NCBI GenBank assembly: GCA_014871385.1
Contig: CM026426.1
Coordinates: 66,312,716-66,376,715, forward strand
Reading direction: 5' to 3'
Source: Ceratodon purpureus
Lineage: Eukaryota > Streptophyta > Bryopsida > Pseudoditrichales > Ditrichaceae
Length of the DNA: 64,000 nucleotides
Position 1 is the first letter of the stretch; every line of letters begins with the position of its first letter. The translations under genes and the position numbers were made by a program. Positions 38,655 through 50,279 of this stretch are shown in pieces. The notes under the pieces were generated by a model that was given only the letters and a program-made list of their open reading frames with translations, was not told the origin of the DNA and did no database searches.

Positions 38655-38687
38655 GGGGGGGGGGGGGGGGGGGGGGGCAAACGGTAC
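38655..38687 (+). repeat. Poly(G) tract, about 32 bases
   Basis: Homopolymer run inside the last open frame of the RING gene, read there as Gly codons. Replication slippage at such a run would change the frame easily. Confidence 0.9.
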
Positions 38688-39489
38688 TAGGAAGCACAGT
38701 TGCTAATGATAGCGTAGGCTTAGAGGGAGGTGAGAATTCGCATGCAAAGGAGAGGCCTAGCTTGGAAAACGATGAAGTAGCGGTAGCGGAAACTCTAGAG
38801 AGGACTGAAGATCGAGCTCCTTCGCTGAAGAAAACTTTCATTCGCCGTGCTACGAGGACGATGGCCACTGAGGAGCCCGCGGTTGCTGACGTAGAATTGG
38901 AGTCTAGTCGGCCAATAATTGCATTATCCAAGAAGCGACATGGCCAAAGATCACTGGACGTAGATACTTTAAATCATACCCGGCTGATGGAACGGCCACT
39001 AACGGAGATTTTAGTTGCAGCGCCACTAGCTGATCTCGACAGCAAGGCCAAGGAGAAGGATGCTCAACCAACTTCGAAGTGCATAGTTAAACGACTGCGC
39101 ATAGGAGCGACGCGGGGCAATTCACAACGTTTGACTGTCCCTGCAAAATTTAGAGAGTAGTTTTGATGCTTTGTATAGGTTCCATTTTTGGTGAAGATGG
39201 ATTATGGCTCACTAAACAGTACTTGTTTCTATGGTTTACTTCCCTAGTACTATGTGGTTTTTAAAGAGCTTTGGGTGATATTGTACATTCTTAAGCTCAA
39301 TTTGCATGAGATTGTGAGGGTTTGTGAGGGTCAGTTGGTTGTATGTAGGAGATCGTGAGTTTGTATGTTATCTTGTGAGGGTCAGTTCTAACTAAGTCAT
39401 AGCATGCCATAGTGTGCAATTCATTTGTATGAGAATTTTGCAGATGACCATTCATGAAAGAAGAAGAAAATCTTGAAAAAAAATCGAAT

Positions 39490-39679
39490 AAAATTGCGTG
39501 ACGGGGTGGGTGTCAGAGGGTGGTTTGGGGCCCGGCACAAGCACTCGAAGGTTGCCACGGCAGCCCCAAACCATTGGAGCCTCTGATCACCAATCCGTTC
39601 AGGCTGTACAACTGGAAGTGGGGAGTTGTGTGAGAGTATATATATCAAACCAGAGATACGATGGCAAATGATATGGGAT
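39490..39679 (-). ncRNA. snRNA-type Pol III gene candidate, copy A (~123-nt RNA with USE and TATA)
   Basis: On the minus strand an 11-base ATCCCATATCA (39679-39669) resembles the plant upstream sequence element RTCCCACATCG (two mismatches). About 23 bases on is a TATATATA box (39645-39637), the spacing used by plant Pol III snRNA-type genes such as U6. Transcription would start near 39612 and end at a TTTT at 39493-39490, about 123 nt. The RNA folds well: GGUUUGGGGC pairs with GCCCCAAACC, TCAGAGG with CCTCTGA just outside, and a further GGTG/CACC stem beyond, with a UUCG loop at the tip. It is not U6, U3, 5S, tRNA or any U-snRNA I can recall. Copy B at 42.4 kb differs by five transitions. Confidence 0.5.
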
Positions 39680-40139
39680 AAGTCCCGCCATGGACCAGTT
39701 TCACTTGCACCATGCTGAATAATATGTGATGCAAATACACTGTCATTGATGATGTAGGAACAAGTCCATCGATGAGGCATCAGAGGCATTGTCTTTGTGA
39801 TTGGTGACTGATTAAACAAACTGATTAAAGGTGTGCAGTGAAATGAGTATGACAGAGTTTCTAATGCATCAGGATTCTGTTCCGAAAAGTTCAGCAAAAT
39901 TTAGTCTTGTCTGGACTTTTTGAGGGCCTAACTGCAGCATACTTAACCAGTATTCTAGCGTGAGAAGTACAAAATCGTTTTGAATAAGTCCATAAGTGCA
40001 AATGTTTGTGTTTTACATCCTAACACAATTTACGTTCGTTTTGAATATTCCCTCGGTACTTATAGCAAGATGCTCTCACAAAAACAAATAACAGGCAACA
40101 CTCTAGCTGAGGTTTGCAACAACTATTTTGGCTAACTAA

Positions 40140-41268
40140 GCTTCCACTATACAACCGGAAGGGGATTCATCGAATCTTTTATATTGCAAAATTGTGAAAC
40201 TCTTACAGTAGTCCTTTGGAAGGCAGGCGCCATCAATCTCAGTGTCATCTTCATCTTAACAGTAAAGATTGACTTGAACTGTGCAGTCCTGATCTTGGTA
40301 CTTAGTCGAGCTTGCACACCGAAAGTCAGAAATCCCGCAATTGCGACTATTTGCTGGCTTCGTCTCTTGCGACACATCACCATGGTGTTACATCTGGAAA
40401 AATGGTACCAAGTATCAAATGAACTGAAATTAAACATGCAAAGTATATTTTGACCACGGTGCAGTTAGTGAAGACATGTACCTTGTTTATGAATGCAGTT
40501 AGTGATCAAAGACATACCTTTAGAGTTCTTGAGGAAATCAGCAACCGCCATTTCAGCCAGTGTGTTGAAGTCGTCGGATTTGTCCGAGCTTGGAATGGAA
40601 GACAGATCTATCACAGGTACAACTTTGCTTGGGCCAATCTGGGGCGCGTCGACAGAGTATGGGCAGTGGAGAATATGTTCGGACGCGTACCTTGCTTTGC
40701 ATGCCTGGCACCAACCCGCCAAGTTCGGAGTGTTTGCCATTCTTGCGGCGCCCGTAGATTGACGGCAACGAGCGGTTGTTCTCTCTCGGACAATTGCCGG
40801 CAGTGCTAGAACTGGTCGTAGTTTCGTTGGACTCCCACAGGATGGCACTGGCAGGTCTGATGCTCCTTGGACCTGCACCCCACCCGACGTTTCCGCGACC
40901 TCCTTCCCGGTTGATGGCTGCTTGACAACCTGTGCTTCATGCTTCCCAGGCGATGCAGGTTCGTTGCTCCCCACGAGTTGGTCCCCACGAGTTGGTTTGC
41001 GCTACTCCTTGGGACTAGTTGGTTCGTGCTGCTCCCCATGAGTTGGTTCGCGCAGCTCCCCACAAGTTTGCAGAGATCCCTATCGTCGCGGTCGCGGTGG
41101 ATGCATTATGCCAGTGGCATGCGCCACCGCGTGGAACTGCAGCAACGCCTTCATCTTCCAAGCACATCGCCAACTTGATGTAGGCATCTCCCGGACTTTG
41201 TCATGCTTGGGAACCTCCAGCCCGGTGACGACAACGAACTCTGCCACAGTCTTCAGCCACCAACGCAA
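40140..41268 (-). pseudogene. Decayed unknown gene with NQL/EPT-type short repeats
   Basis: One continuous minus-strand frame runs from about 41268 to a GTATGT donor at 40517. It starts with LRWWLKTVAEFVVVTG, then FHAVAHATGIMHP, then short repeats (REPTHGEQHEPTSPKE), then a Cys-containing stretch (GWCQACKARY...HCPY) and an acidic end. In-frame TAG codons stand at 41080-41082 and 41002-41004, both at positions where Gln fits the surrounding repeats. A likely further exon (40393-40140) reads FRCASSTKYQDCTVQVNLYC in one frame, with a TAA at 40256. I could not find an in-phase join to it. No known domain. Confidence 0.35.
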
Positions 41269-42150
41269 GCAAGGTAGGTTAGTTGGTGCATCCCGGAGCA
41301 GTTGGTACTCTGAACCTCTTCTCTCTGCCGACCCCTTCCAGACTTCTAGATCTCCCTACTCGTAGTCACCAACATGACGGAGCTCGGTTTTCACTCCGTC
41401 CGAGGTTTCAGCCCCGTTCCCCTCCTCATCTCTTTGTTGCTCCTTCCCCTTCCCAACTACTCCGGCCATCACCTTTCCCTTCCCAACAGCTTCTGCCATT
41501 GATTACGCCTGAGCACTCTAACACAATCCCTCCAGCTCCTCGCTAACAACTACTCACGACTACTTGCGAGCTCCAGTGCTCAAAGACTAAAAACTTACAG
41601 ACTGTGCACCCCACCTAATGAAGCTGCCCTGGACGTCTACAGTAGGAAGCAGTTTCACATGGCGAGGCACAGGTACTGTGTCTGAACGTTGCTAAATTCA
41701 TTTTGATTAGATGTCCTAAGAGTTAAATAATAATTCACTCATTGCCGGGGACATATTTCACTCCCAAGACACAAATTGGAATTGACAGACTAGAAGCTTA
41801 ATTACAGAGACACCAATTACTCCTCTTGAGACAGTTTGATTAATAGTTCATGGCAATCCGTAGATCTAGAACCCTACAGCCTAGACATCTCTGGAACTAG
41901 ACTGTTGAGTTGGAATCACGTAGTTCACTGTTCATCGCATCATCTAGACGGTTGCATCAGACTGTGGAGGCTGTGGAGTCCTAGACTTCCCAAAAGAATT
42001 ATCCAACACTTGTTTCAGAGCTGTGTCTACTATAATCCTGGAGGATTAGACACATGAAGGGCAACTATTTTTGCAGGCTACTGTTGGCGTGGAAATGTCT
42101 GGGCTCAGCTAGAACTGGTGTTGCGACAATAGAATTCATGTCCCCTTTTA

Positions 42151-42276
42151 GTTATGCTGAATAAATCTAGTGCTGGTTCAAGCTATGCTGAATAAATCTA
42201 GTGCTGGTTCAAGCTATGCTGAATAAATCTAGTGCTATTTCAAGCTATGCTCAATAAATCCAGTGCTCGTTCAAGC
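42151..42276 (+). repeat. Tandem repeat, 31-bp unit, four copies
   Basis: The unit GCTGAATAAATCTAGTGCTG plus 11 more bases starts at 42156, 42187, 42218 and 42249, exactly 31 bases apart, the last copy most diverged. It lies about 120 bases beyond the terminator of ncRNA copy B. Confidence 0.85.
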
Positions 42277-42397
42277 TAGTTACAACTTCACGGAATTGAA
42301 ACACAAATGAATCACAAAATAAAATTGGGTGAGATTGGGAGAGACTTGCAGATGACCATTCATGAAAGAAAAAAAAAATATTGAAAAAAATTCAAAT

Positions 42398-42587
42398 AAA
42401 ATTGCGTGGCGGGGTGGGTGTCAGAGGGTGGTTTGGGGCCCGGCACAAGCACCCGGAGGTTGCCACGGCAGCCCCAAACCATCGGAGCCTCTGATCACCA
42501 ACCCGTTCAGGCTGTACAACTGGAAGTGAGGAGCTGTGTGAGAGTATATATATCAAACCAGAGATACGATGGCAAACGATATGGGAT
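42398..42587 (-). ncRNA. snRNA-type Pol III gene candidate, copy B (~123-nt RNA with USE and TATA)
   Basis: The minus strand has ATCCCATATCG (42587-42577), one mismatch from the plant USE consensus. About 23 bases later comes a TATATATAT box (42553-42545), then a predicted start near 42520 and a TTTT terminator at 42401-42398. The main stems seen in copy A are unchanged, and the tip loop is UCCG instead of UUCG, both of the UNCG class. The duplicated block (42346-42589 against 39438-39681) runs almost exactly from the USE to just past the terminator, as expected for copies of a self-contained gene. USE function and spacing are established for plant snRNA genes. That this RNA is made is my inference. 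Confidence 0.55.
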
Positions 42588-45500
42588 AACTCGTAATGTG
42601 TGATGTGTATAGTGTTTGGTCGCAAGTCGTAATGTGTTGTTCTGTTTTTTTGCTAACAGCAATTGCATATGTGATTGGAGCTGGCTCGCTTTGTTAAATA
42701 AGTACATATGAACGCAGAGGTAAGGACCTATCATGAGAGTGTAAGAAAGAATAGAGAGACTTAGCTTGCTGCCTGATCACTTAGATTTTGACAGAAATTA
42801 ATTCACGGCATCCATAAAAGCAAGATTAATACAACAAAAATTATTGAAACATGTACGGTTGACTCGTCCAATCGAAACACACAGCTCTAAAACTAGGAAA
42901 TAATGTGCAAAAACCAAGATCAAACAGCATCTCAACAACATAAACCAGATTTCAACCAAAATATCAATGAGATTAGTAGACTCGCGTTTTCAAAAGCCAA
43001 GACAACAGCAGCAGAGCCACAAAACAGAAGTGAACATACTTACAGCTACGCTTGCAATGACAATAAAAGTTAGACCCTAGATACTAAGGAGAGCTCATAG
43101 ATGTTCAACACCAAAATGTATGTTTAATCACTTACTCATCAAAATCGCTCTCAGAGTCCTCGCTACTGTCTACATCATCATGTTCCTCATCTTCTTCTGT
43201 AGCGAGGTCCTCTTGTTCACGATGTCTCATCAGAACTTCCTCGATGTGTTCCAAGGTGCTGTCACTGAGCTGAAAGACAGTCTCGTTACCATTTTGCCTG
43301 TGCGGAGCCTGGGTCATAGTGAACTTAGTAGCAATCTAGATGGGAGTACACACGAGCAACTCCGGCTTCTCTCAAAAAAACATAGGAATTTGGTCGTCTA
43401 CCTTGATGGCGGTAATAGTACCCCTCTAAAACCTCGTCTCCGTCGTCAATCACAGTGTTCCACGCATCCCTGGTAGACGGACCTCGATGCACATACATAG
43501 ACTTGGTGCATTGCAGGACATAAAACTCTTCCCCAGGTTCATCTAAATTATTTGGATTAGCGACTATTGCGAAATGATCTCCCACCTGACACTCTGCAGC
43601 TAGTATATTATCGCCCGTCTCAACAATCCAGCTAGGGTCGGGATCCTCGGACTGTTGCACTGCGTTGTCGCTAGAAAGAGGTTGTAGCATCACAAGCTCC
43701 CAAGGACGTACATGAGTAGCGTTGGCACACACTCGGGATTTGCCCCGACCACATGCAGAGCAAAAACAGCAGAAATCCCTGCACTCGAAGAGCACATTAT
43801 TGGTGTGCGAAACTGATCTGATTGAATGCAAACTTCTACTTCCCGGCACTGTTTGACACGCTAAAGGCTTATCCCGGGGAACGTCAAATAGACCTATTAG
43901 GTGGAAATGTCTAACAACATGTTGTTTTGCATTCGGGTAGGCTGCATGCGGTAAGTTCATTTCTACCTGCAGAAAGGAGACTACATCTGTTGCATTATGA
44001 AGCTTGACGCTATCTTCCTTGAGTTGTTCTTTTCGAAGAGTCCGTTTCACCCATGCTCGTGCCCCGTCGTGGGGACCCTTTCCGTGACCAGTCCCCCAGT
44101 AATTCCAGTCGAGCTTGCAGCCTGTGGACAAGTTGTCTGACACTGTCAAGCTAGGGTATCTGCATCTCACAGCCAACGACACATTGTTAGTTATACTGTT
44201 AGAAGTCCCAAGAACCCTTCCATCCTGCTAAGGAACTAGATCTGCTTTGTATTGGTCTTGTCTTGCACCAAAACAAGCCTTTTATTATCCTAAAAGTCAG
44301 TAAAACAGACAGTTGACTTGATATTCAAACAAAAAAGGGTTTACAAAGAAATACATGATCACATGACATGTCTAAAAAACTCACCACAAGAAAGTTACAA
44401 TTCAGCACTGAGAGCATGAAGACATACACAGGGATTTATCGTTAAAAAATCCTTGATAGTTGGCTCATGCTGCTAAATCAAAGTTCTATCAGAAAACAGC
44501 ATCAAAAGAAATGGTAACTGACCAAGGAATCAACCTACTTTTGCTTCAGAGAAATAAAAGAAAAAATAAATAAATTTAGACTCATAATAACAAATCACCC
44601 TGCTAGGTGTCTACGTTCCATTGTAAGTTACTCTAGAAGATGAGTACGTCCTAAACGTCTTAACGAGATTATTTCTTGAACCTCACACATTGTGCAACCT
44701 GAACAGTACATAGCACCAAATGTACGTTACACTCTTCAAGCATCAAAATCGTACGCCATCCATCGTCTACTACTTTCTGTAGCAGATGCTAAATAATTCT
44801 GGTGATCCTATAACGCGTGTCAAAAAAATAAAAAATAAATAAAAAAATAATCCCTTGTTTATACCGCCTAGTTATTCTTCAAAGCAATTATTCATTATAA
44901 GATCTCTGCATACAATACTCAGATTCTCCGGACAGTTCTCTAGGCAATACTAAGAAGGGTCTCGACCTGATAAAAATAAGTTCATTTAAAATGATGGAGG
45001 ATTAAAAACAGCGGGATTGTTGACAAACTGTTTTGGACAGGTGCAAAACGCAGCATAGACCAATTACATTGAAATTAACAATAATTCACAAATATCTACA
45101 TATATAATCATACAATACATAATGAAAAACAATAATCATGATCAAAGAAATTACTACATACAGAATCATACAAAATATAAGTCACAACAATACATAATCA
45201 TAAACAGTTTGCAGCCTTCGTAGATAACCAAACAAATGCACCGAAATCAGGACACAGCAAACAACGACGCTTTCAGCCAGCACGTGCAAAGGATCTTTCT
45301 TAAAACATGACAAGGGACTTTGAAGAAAGCCTTTGCTTCCTTGAATTGAGAAGCACAGCCGTCACTCTACACGATATGTCGAGATGAAGTTTTTTCTGCA
45401 GCAACTAATGACGACCAGTGCAATATAAGACAATGTTGGACGTAAAGGGAGTCATGAACTCTGTCATCACTTATATAATAGTAGTACTCAGTTGATAACC

Positions 45501-46439
45501 TCTTCGATTGCGGGTCTTTAGGGTTGTGGCTGTTGTTGATGCGGTAAGTAATGTGCACCAGTATTGTGCATTGAAACGAGAACCAGTGCAGACTTTGGAT
45601 CTCGCTTTGCCCCTTATAGCTATAATTTTTGGCAAAATCGATGAGGCTCAGAACTTCACCTGGTTTAAGATCCTAAACTGATTGCTTGAATTTAGTATCT
45701 TGCCAACGTGCAACAAACTGGTGCCAGACGAATCCCTTTATCTTCGGCTCAGCATACAGTAGGAATTCTCTCGGTATTGTGACCTTGTACTCCAATTGTA
45801 TAACTTGCTTGGGGTCACCTTTTTTTGTTTTAGAACCAGTAGAGACCATTTCAAAGCATCTCCAAGTCATTGTGCTCTTGTTCTCCAGATCTACCTTTCT
45901 TTCACACAACGGAATAAGACGAAATCCGCACTCACTGCATTCTCCTTTGAGGCAGCTTTTAGCATGCCATTTGCTCCCCTGTAGCTGGGGACATAAACTC
46001 TGCTCCCAGAGTTTGCTGCTCCGTTTGTACCTAGCAATCACCGAACTTAGTCAGATTATTCCACATACATATATAATTAAATTTTCAAGCAAACTAAATT
46101 AATCATGAACGTGACAAGAGATTTGAGTGTACCTGTGACGAGACACCTGGCAAGTTACCGGGCCTTCCTTCATCGTTGATTCGCCAAAATTTGTGCATAC
46201 ACTTGCACAACCACAGGTACACCCGCTCTCACCCGCCTCGATGTGGACTTTGTTTGTTCGCATATTCTCAAGACCGGGAGTAATTTCCTACATTTCCTGA
46301 TGATACTTACAGCAGCAGCTATTGAAGTCCGTAAGTCGTTTAACATAAAAAGGCTTCAGTCGCTTGAAGACGGTGTAGGATAAAGAGACGTCACTGTTTG
46401 CAGCCCGAAATGTGGTATAAAAATGCAGCTGCACACGCA

Positions 46440-47040
46440 ATTCACTTGGTAGTCAGAAGTCATGCTCAGGTCCTGGATCAGGAGTGTCCATATCCGGAGT
46501 TTATATATGGAACATACCAGGTCCTGAGTCTAGGAACGAACCATGACTAAAAAAAAAGGAACGGAATTGTATGAGAAAGAAACGGAACATGTCGACAAAG
46601 TCAATTCGGAACATACCATGTCCGGAGTCTGGGAACGGAGCAACTCCTTGAAAAAAAAAGGAACATGTCAAAAAGGAAAACGGAACAAGTCAAAGAAGGA
46701 AAAGGACTATGTGGAAGTCGAAGAAGCTTCAGGAACAACTAGAAAATGGAAAAGGAACATGAAGAAAATGGAAACATAACATCTGCAAAACGGAAAAGGA
46801 GCGACGTCAAGACAGAATCTGAACTTGTCGGAGGGATCCGGACTCCTTCGAACGAGAGAAAGGAATATGAGAGAAAAGGATCTCCTGGAACTTCTAATTC
46901 TTGGAATCGCAGAGGCTCTAATTTCTCCTTGTCACTTTAAGAGTAAAGGACTTCAAGACGACTACAAGACCACTAACAGAGATCAAGGACATGTTCCAGA
47001 CTCTACCTAAAGGAACAGACTCCGGGTGTCCCTAAAACCT
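46440..47040 (-). repeat. GTTCC-rich degenerate repeat in the transposase intron
   Basis: On the minus strand (sense for the surrounding gene) this stretch is full of GTTCC words, including GAGTCTGTTCCTTT, identical over 14 bases to units in the RING-gene intron at 37.1-37.9 kb. It lies inside the large intron of the transposase gene. Confidence 0.6.
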
Positions 47041-47478
47041 TCCTTTATCTGGAATCAATAAAAATTCGAATTGGTCCAATAGACGACGTAAATCCCAAGA
47101 CATTCTACAGGACTAAACCATGTTCCCCGGACACGCACAGTTCTTTGCAAAACTATAACAGTCCTTAGCAAAATCCATTTACAGCTCTCTTCTACATTTA
47201 CTCAAGTCCTGTGCAATCTTCACCACGAATATAACCTTGTCAATTAATTGACTCTTTCTCTACAAATTCTCCGTCACTCCGCACCAATTCTACACTGGTC
47301 TGCAAACCTTCTGCAATGAAGATACCCTAAACGATTTCCTATAAGCTAACTTACCTAACCTTTACAAGAAAATTGTACTACAAATTGTACACTGCTGTGA
47401 ATATTAACACACAATAAGAAGAACTCAATCACCCAATGACATAATCCATCAAGAAAAAGCATGCTGATTGAACTAATT

Positions 47479-47960
47479 GAACAGGAGCGTCTTAACTCAT
47501 TCAGAATTGATTATGCAAGAAATTGGAGGCTTCACTCATGCAAGGCCAATGACATAATCAAAAAAAGAAGCTCAACTAAAAAGGGACAGAGACGATTAGT
47601 CTTCTCGAAGGCTAAGCCGCAACACCAAGCCCGAAAGAACCAGGAACAGCAAACTCCAAAAAGACAATCACAGAAACGTTACTCTCCGATAATTTTAAAC
47701 AACATAAATCAAGCTACCAAGAACAAGAGCGTCTTAATTCATTCAGAACACTACCACATAAATTGGTGGCTTCACTCATGTTCAATGAATGACATAATCA
47801 ACAAAAGAAGCTCAACTGAAAAGGTTGGGAGACGATTAGTCTTCTCCGAGGCTAAGCCGCAACACCAAACCCCAAAGAACTAGGAACACCAAACCCCAAA
47901 AAGACGAGAATTCCAAGAGAGCGACCAAATGTGTAAACTCACCTCACTCTCCTCAAGCCA
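47479..47960 (+). repeat. Tandem duplication, unit about 242 bp
   Basis: A block starting GAACAGGAGCGTCTTAA at 47479 is repeated from 47721 (GAACAAGAGCGTCTTAA). It includes the shared words GGCTTCACTCATG, AGAAGCTCAACT and GGCTAAGCCGCAACACCAA. Both copies lie in the large intron of the transposase gene. The open frame across them (47461-47883) is not conserved as protein between units. Confidence 0.8.
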
Positions 47961-48734
47961 GTGCGTCACGTGAGTAATCTTTGTCTTGAACGCAACCCAT
48001 TTTACTCTAACGTCCTTCTTGCAGGAGCTCACTCTTGTCTCATCCGTCCACCAAGCGACAACCTGGTCAACAATGCACTAGTCGAAGGCGTCCTTCCTCT
48101 TCCGCTTGTAAAGCCTGGCCCACACCTCCCCATCAGAAGACTGGTTAAGCAAGGCCCTGCGTTGAATTGCACGACAAATCGTCTTCTTGTTCATCACGAC
48201 GCAAGTGGCTACTGCTCTCATGCATCGTTCGTCTCCAATTGAAATGACCGCAGCCTCTATGACATTACGTGCCAATATCCGATCCTTTCCGATCCCAAAC
48301 TTCAACCCTGACCACGCTTGGGCAAGACCATCACAAACAACTCCAGAAAGTTGTAGCTGCTTCCTCTCCGACACGTATTCGGGAACTACTCTTGCTAGGA
48401 CATGTTGTTCAATCAATTTCTGCATAAAGACTCTCTGGTATTCCTCCCCCCTTGTGCCTGTTTCTGCACTAATGCTGAATGCGACCTTCTTGGCATGCGC
48501 AGCGGCCGCCCTATGCAAGAGTGCCGTACGAAGACACTCGCTGTTATCAACAGATGCTGGAATAGACTGTGCAGCTTCACGACGTATCCTCTCCAACCCT
48601 CTATTCCTTCTCCTGCACTCGGTATTTTTCAGCCGTTGTTGTGCAACCCTCAATTTCTCTACCTGTCGACACCGCTCTTGCCTGATCCGGGACGAAGTCA
48701 TTCTGTCACAAAATTGCTCCTCTAACAGGTTCAA

Positions 48735-49900
48735 GCCGTTACCCTAAAAGTGAATCATCTCAATCGTGGCTTCAATCTTGCTCCAAGACCCTCAACCTTG
48801 CAAGACCGCAATCGCACCATCTCATGATCAGCTTAACCCTTCCCCTCGGGAGAGACACAATTTGTACCGTTGAATCCATTTCTCATGCGTTTCTAAAAGC
48901 CGTCCATTTCTCATGCGATGATCACCCTCGAAAGCGACCCTAAAACCGTATCTTTGTCTCAGGTACATTCCAGTTCCGTCATCTACATCTTGGAAATGCC
49001 GCTTTAGGAACCCACGCGCATATAGAAAATTGGCGCAATTTAGGTACCTCGTCGTCTTCGTTCTGTCTGTTTGGTATTGGATTTCGCAGCGTGAATGTCG
49101 GGTATTGGGAAGGGATTGGGCAGGTATTCGTTGGTTATTAGAGGGGTGTTCAATGGTTATTCAATGAGTATTGGAGGGTATTTGGTAGGTATCGGTTGCT
49201 AATGCTGTTGTTGTGAGAATGCCTTCGTATTTCCTGTTTAAGCTGTACTGTTTTTGTCTAATCGGTTTAGTTTAACATTTTGTTTAACAGTTTTGAATTC
49301 ACATTTAATTTAGACAAGTACAAATTACTATTATTTAATCCTCATGATATTATGTAAACCAATTTCAATTTGCTCAAAGTTTAAAGTGGTGCATCAATGT
49401 ACGTAAACATTAAGTTGCAAAACAAATTATAATTAATTGTAAACTGCAAATTCTAAATTTAACTGGATGTAAATGAAGGTTATGTGGAATCCTACGTGGA
49501 GAGCATAAATTAATGTAATGTATTCACTGACAAATTTTTTAAATAGTTGAATAATTGACACAGTCTGTTGACCAACTCTAATATAGTTCACCGTAGATGC
49601 GTAGACATTACTTGGTTAAAATTGTTTTTCACAAGTATCCTACGTGTCCAATGTAACTATTTGTATATTTCAGATTTTGACTTTAATCCGTATATATTTT
49701 AAATATATGTAGTTAATCAATATACCTGAACATCACGTTACATTCATTAAAAATTAATGAAATTTGAAGGTCCAGCCTTAATTGAAATTAATTGAAGCTC
49801 ATGTACAATATATCAAGACTATTTTAAAAGTGCATGTAATCATTGAGATTAAGATGTAGACATATATATTAAATATACACCTAGTGACCTATAGCATGTT
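48735..49900. other. Gene-free flank of the transposase gene
   Basis: Bases 49050-49200 hold loosely repeated GGTATTGG/GGTATTCG words. Beyond that it is AT-rich with no supported gene. Confidence 0.4.
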
Positions 49901-49904
49901 AAGC

Positions 49905-50030
49905 CTAGGGTCTAGGATCTAGGGTTTCTAGAGTTTAGGGTTTTATAGGGTATAGGGTTTCTAGGGTCTAGGGTATAGGGTTTCTAGGGTCTAGGGTCTA
50001 GTGTGTAGCGTATAGGTTATATGGTTTGAG
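49905..50030 (+). repeat. Degenerate telomere-like repeat
   Basis: Words CTAGGG, TATAGGG and TTTAGGG alternate with GTTT spacers for about 120 bases. It resembles decayed plant-type telomere repeat (TTTAGGG) at an internal site, but many units are off-register, so a simple-sequence origin is possible. Confidence 0.55.
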
Positions 50031-50279
50031 GTGCAGGGCCTTTAATAGGTTGCATGAATTGGAGGAATGGTTGCTTGTTATTTAAAATGTCATTTTTTGG
50101 AATGCCTTTCATTATTAAAATAATTTGTATATCTTTCTAAATATCATTTAATGCCTTTCATTCCTTTTCTTTCTTTGCAACATTATTAAATATCATTTTA
50201 ATATGCTGTGCATCTGTTTTTGTACTCTCTATTGTTTGCAAAGATTATTCAATGATAATTTTTATTTTATTTAGTATGT

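Larger units (their letters stand above)
35071..39160 (+). pseudogene. Coiled-coil protein with two RING fingers, interrupted by in-frame TAG codons
   Basis: ATG at 35071 directly follows a splice acceptor. Exon 35071-36517 encodes a domain with HFARGLILQQ and PVNWTEF, a coiled coil (about 35650-36170), and a first RING-like finger (CPVCGYWYLANNF, then LSCGHTYHVFC, then CCFQGC). An intron (36518-37914 by phase) leads to a Ser/Thr-rich linker and a second RING split by an intron (38292-38428): CTLCKT before, ACGHDNFCFKC after, with the last Cys pair incomplete (CSIY). The frame continues to 39160 through an acidic, Gly-run region. In-frame stops stand at 35374, 35494 and 35884 (TAG) and 38510 (TAA), each at a position where Gln would fit. 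RING proteins act as ubiquitin ligases; whether this one ever worked is unknown. The family is not one I can name. Confidence 0.55.
43132..48734 (-). pseudogene. DDE-type transposase gene (DFAxNY / SDGCxxQFK / GTGHGKGPHDG family)
   Basis: Exon 1 (48734 to about 47942) encodes a basic helical region and ends AWWTDETRVSS...HVTHWLEESE before GTGAGT. A large intron follows, then a Cys-rich exon (about 46300-46140, GCTCGCASVC), and from about 46035 the core: CSECGFRLIPLC, FVWHQFVARWQ, SLIDFAKNYSYKGQSEIQ, SDGCASQFK, then, from 44182, YWGTGHGKGPHDGARAWVKR and an acidic tail ending at 43132. The DFA-NY and SDGC-QFK motifs carry the likely catalytic Asp residues. The same set of motifs occurs in unnamed transposase-like proteins of plants and animals as I recall; I do not know a family name. 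TAG codons at 48078, 45673 and 45367 and a one-base shift near 43320 break it. Element ends were not found. Confidence 0.65.

Noticed and set aside
39490-42587. 7SL, RNase MRP or telomerase RNA identity for the Pol III candidate
   Set aside because: The predicted RNA is only about 123 nt, lacks a CCCTAAA-type template and lacks the GAAAGTCCCC-type MRP core. No SRP-specific loops were recognised.
47461-47883. 140-codon frame over the 242-bp tandem duplication
   Set aside because: The two units are not conserved as protein and lie in an intron of the opposite-strand transposase gene.
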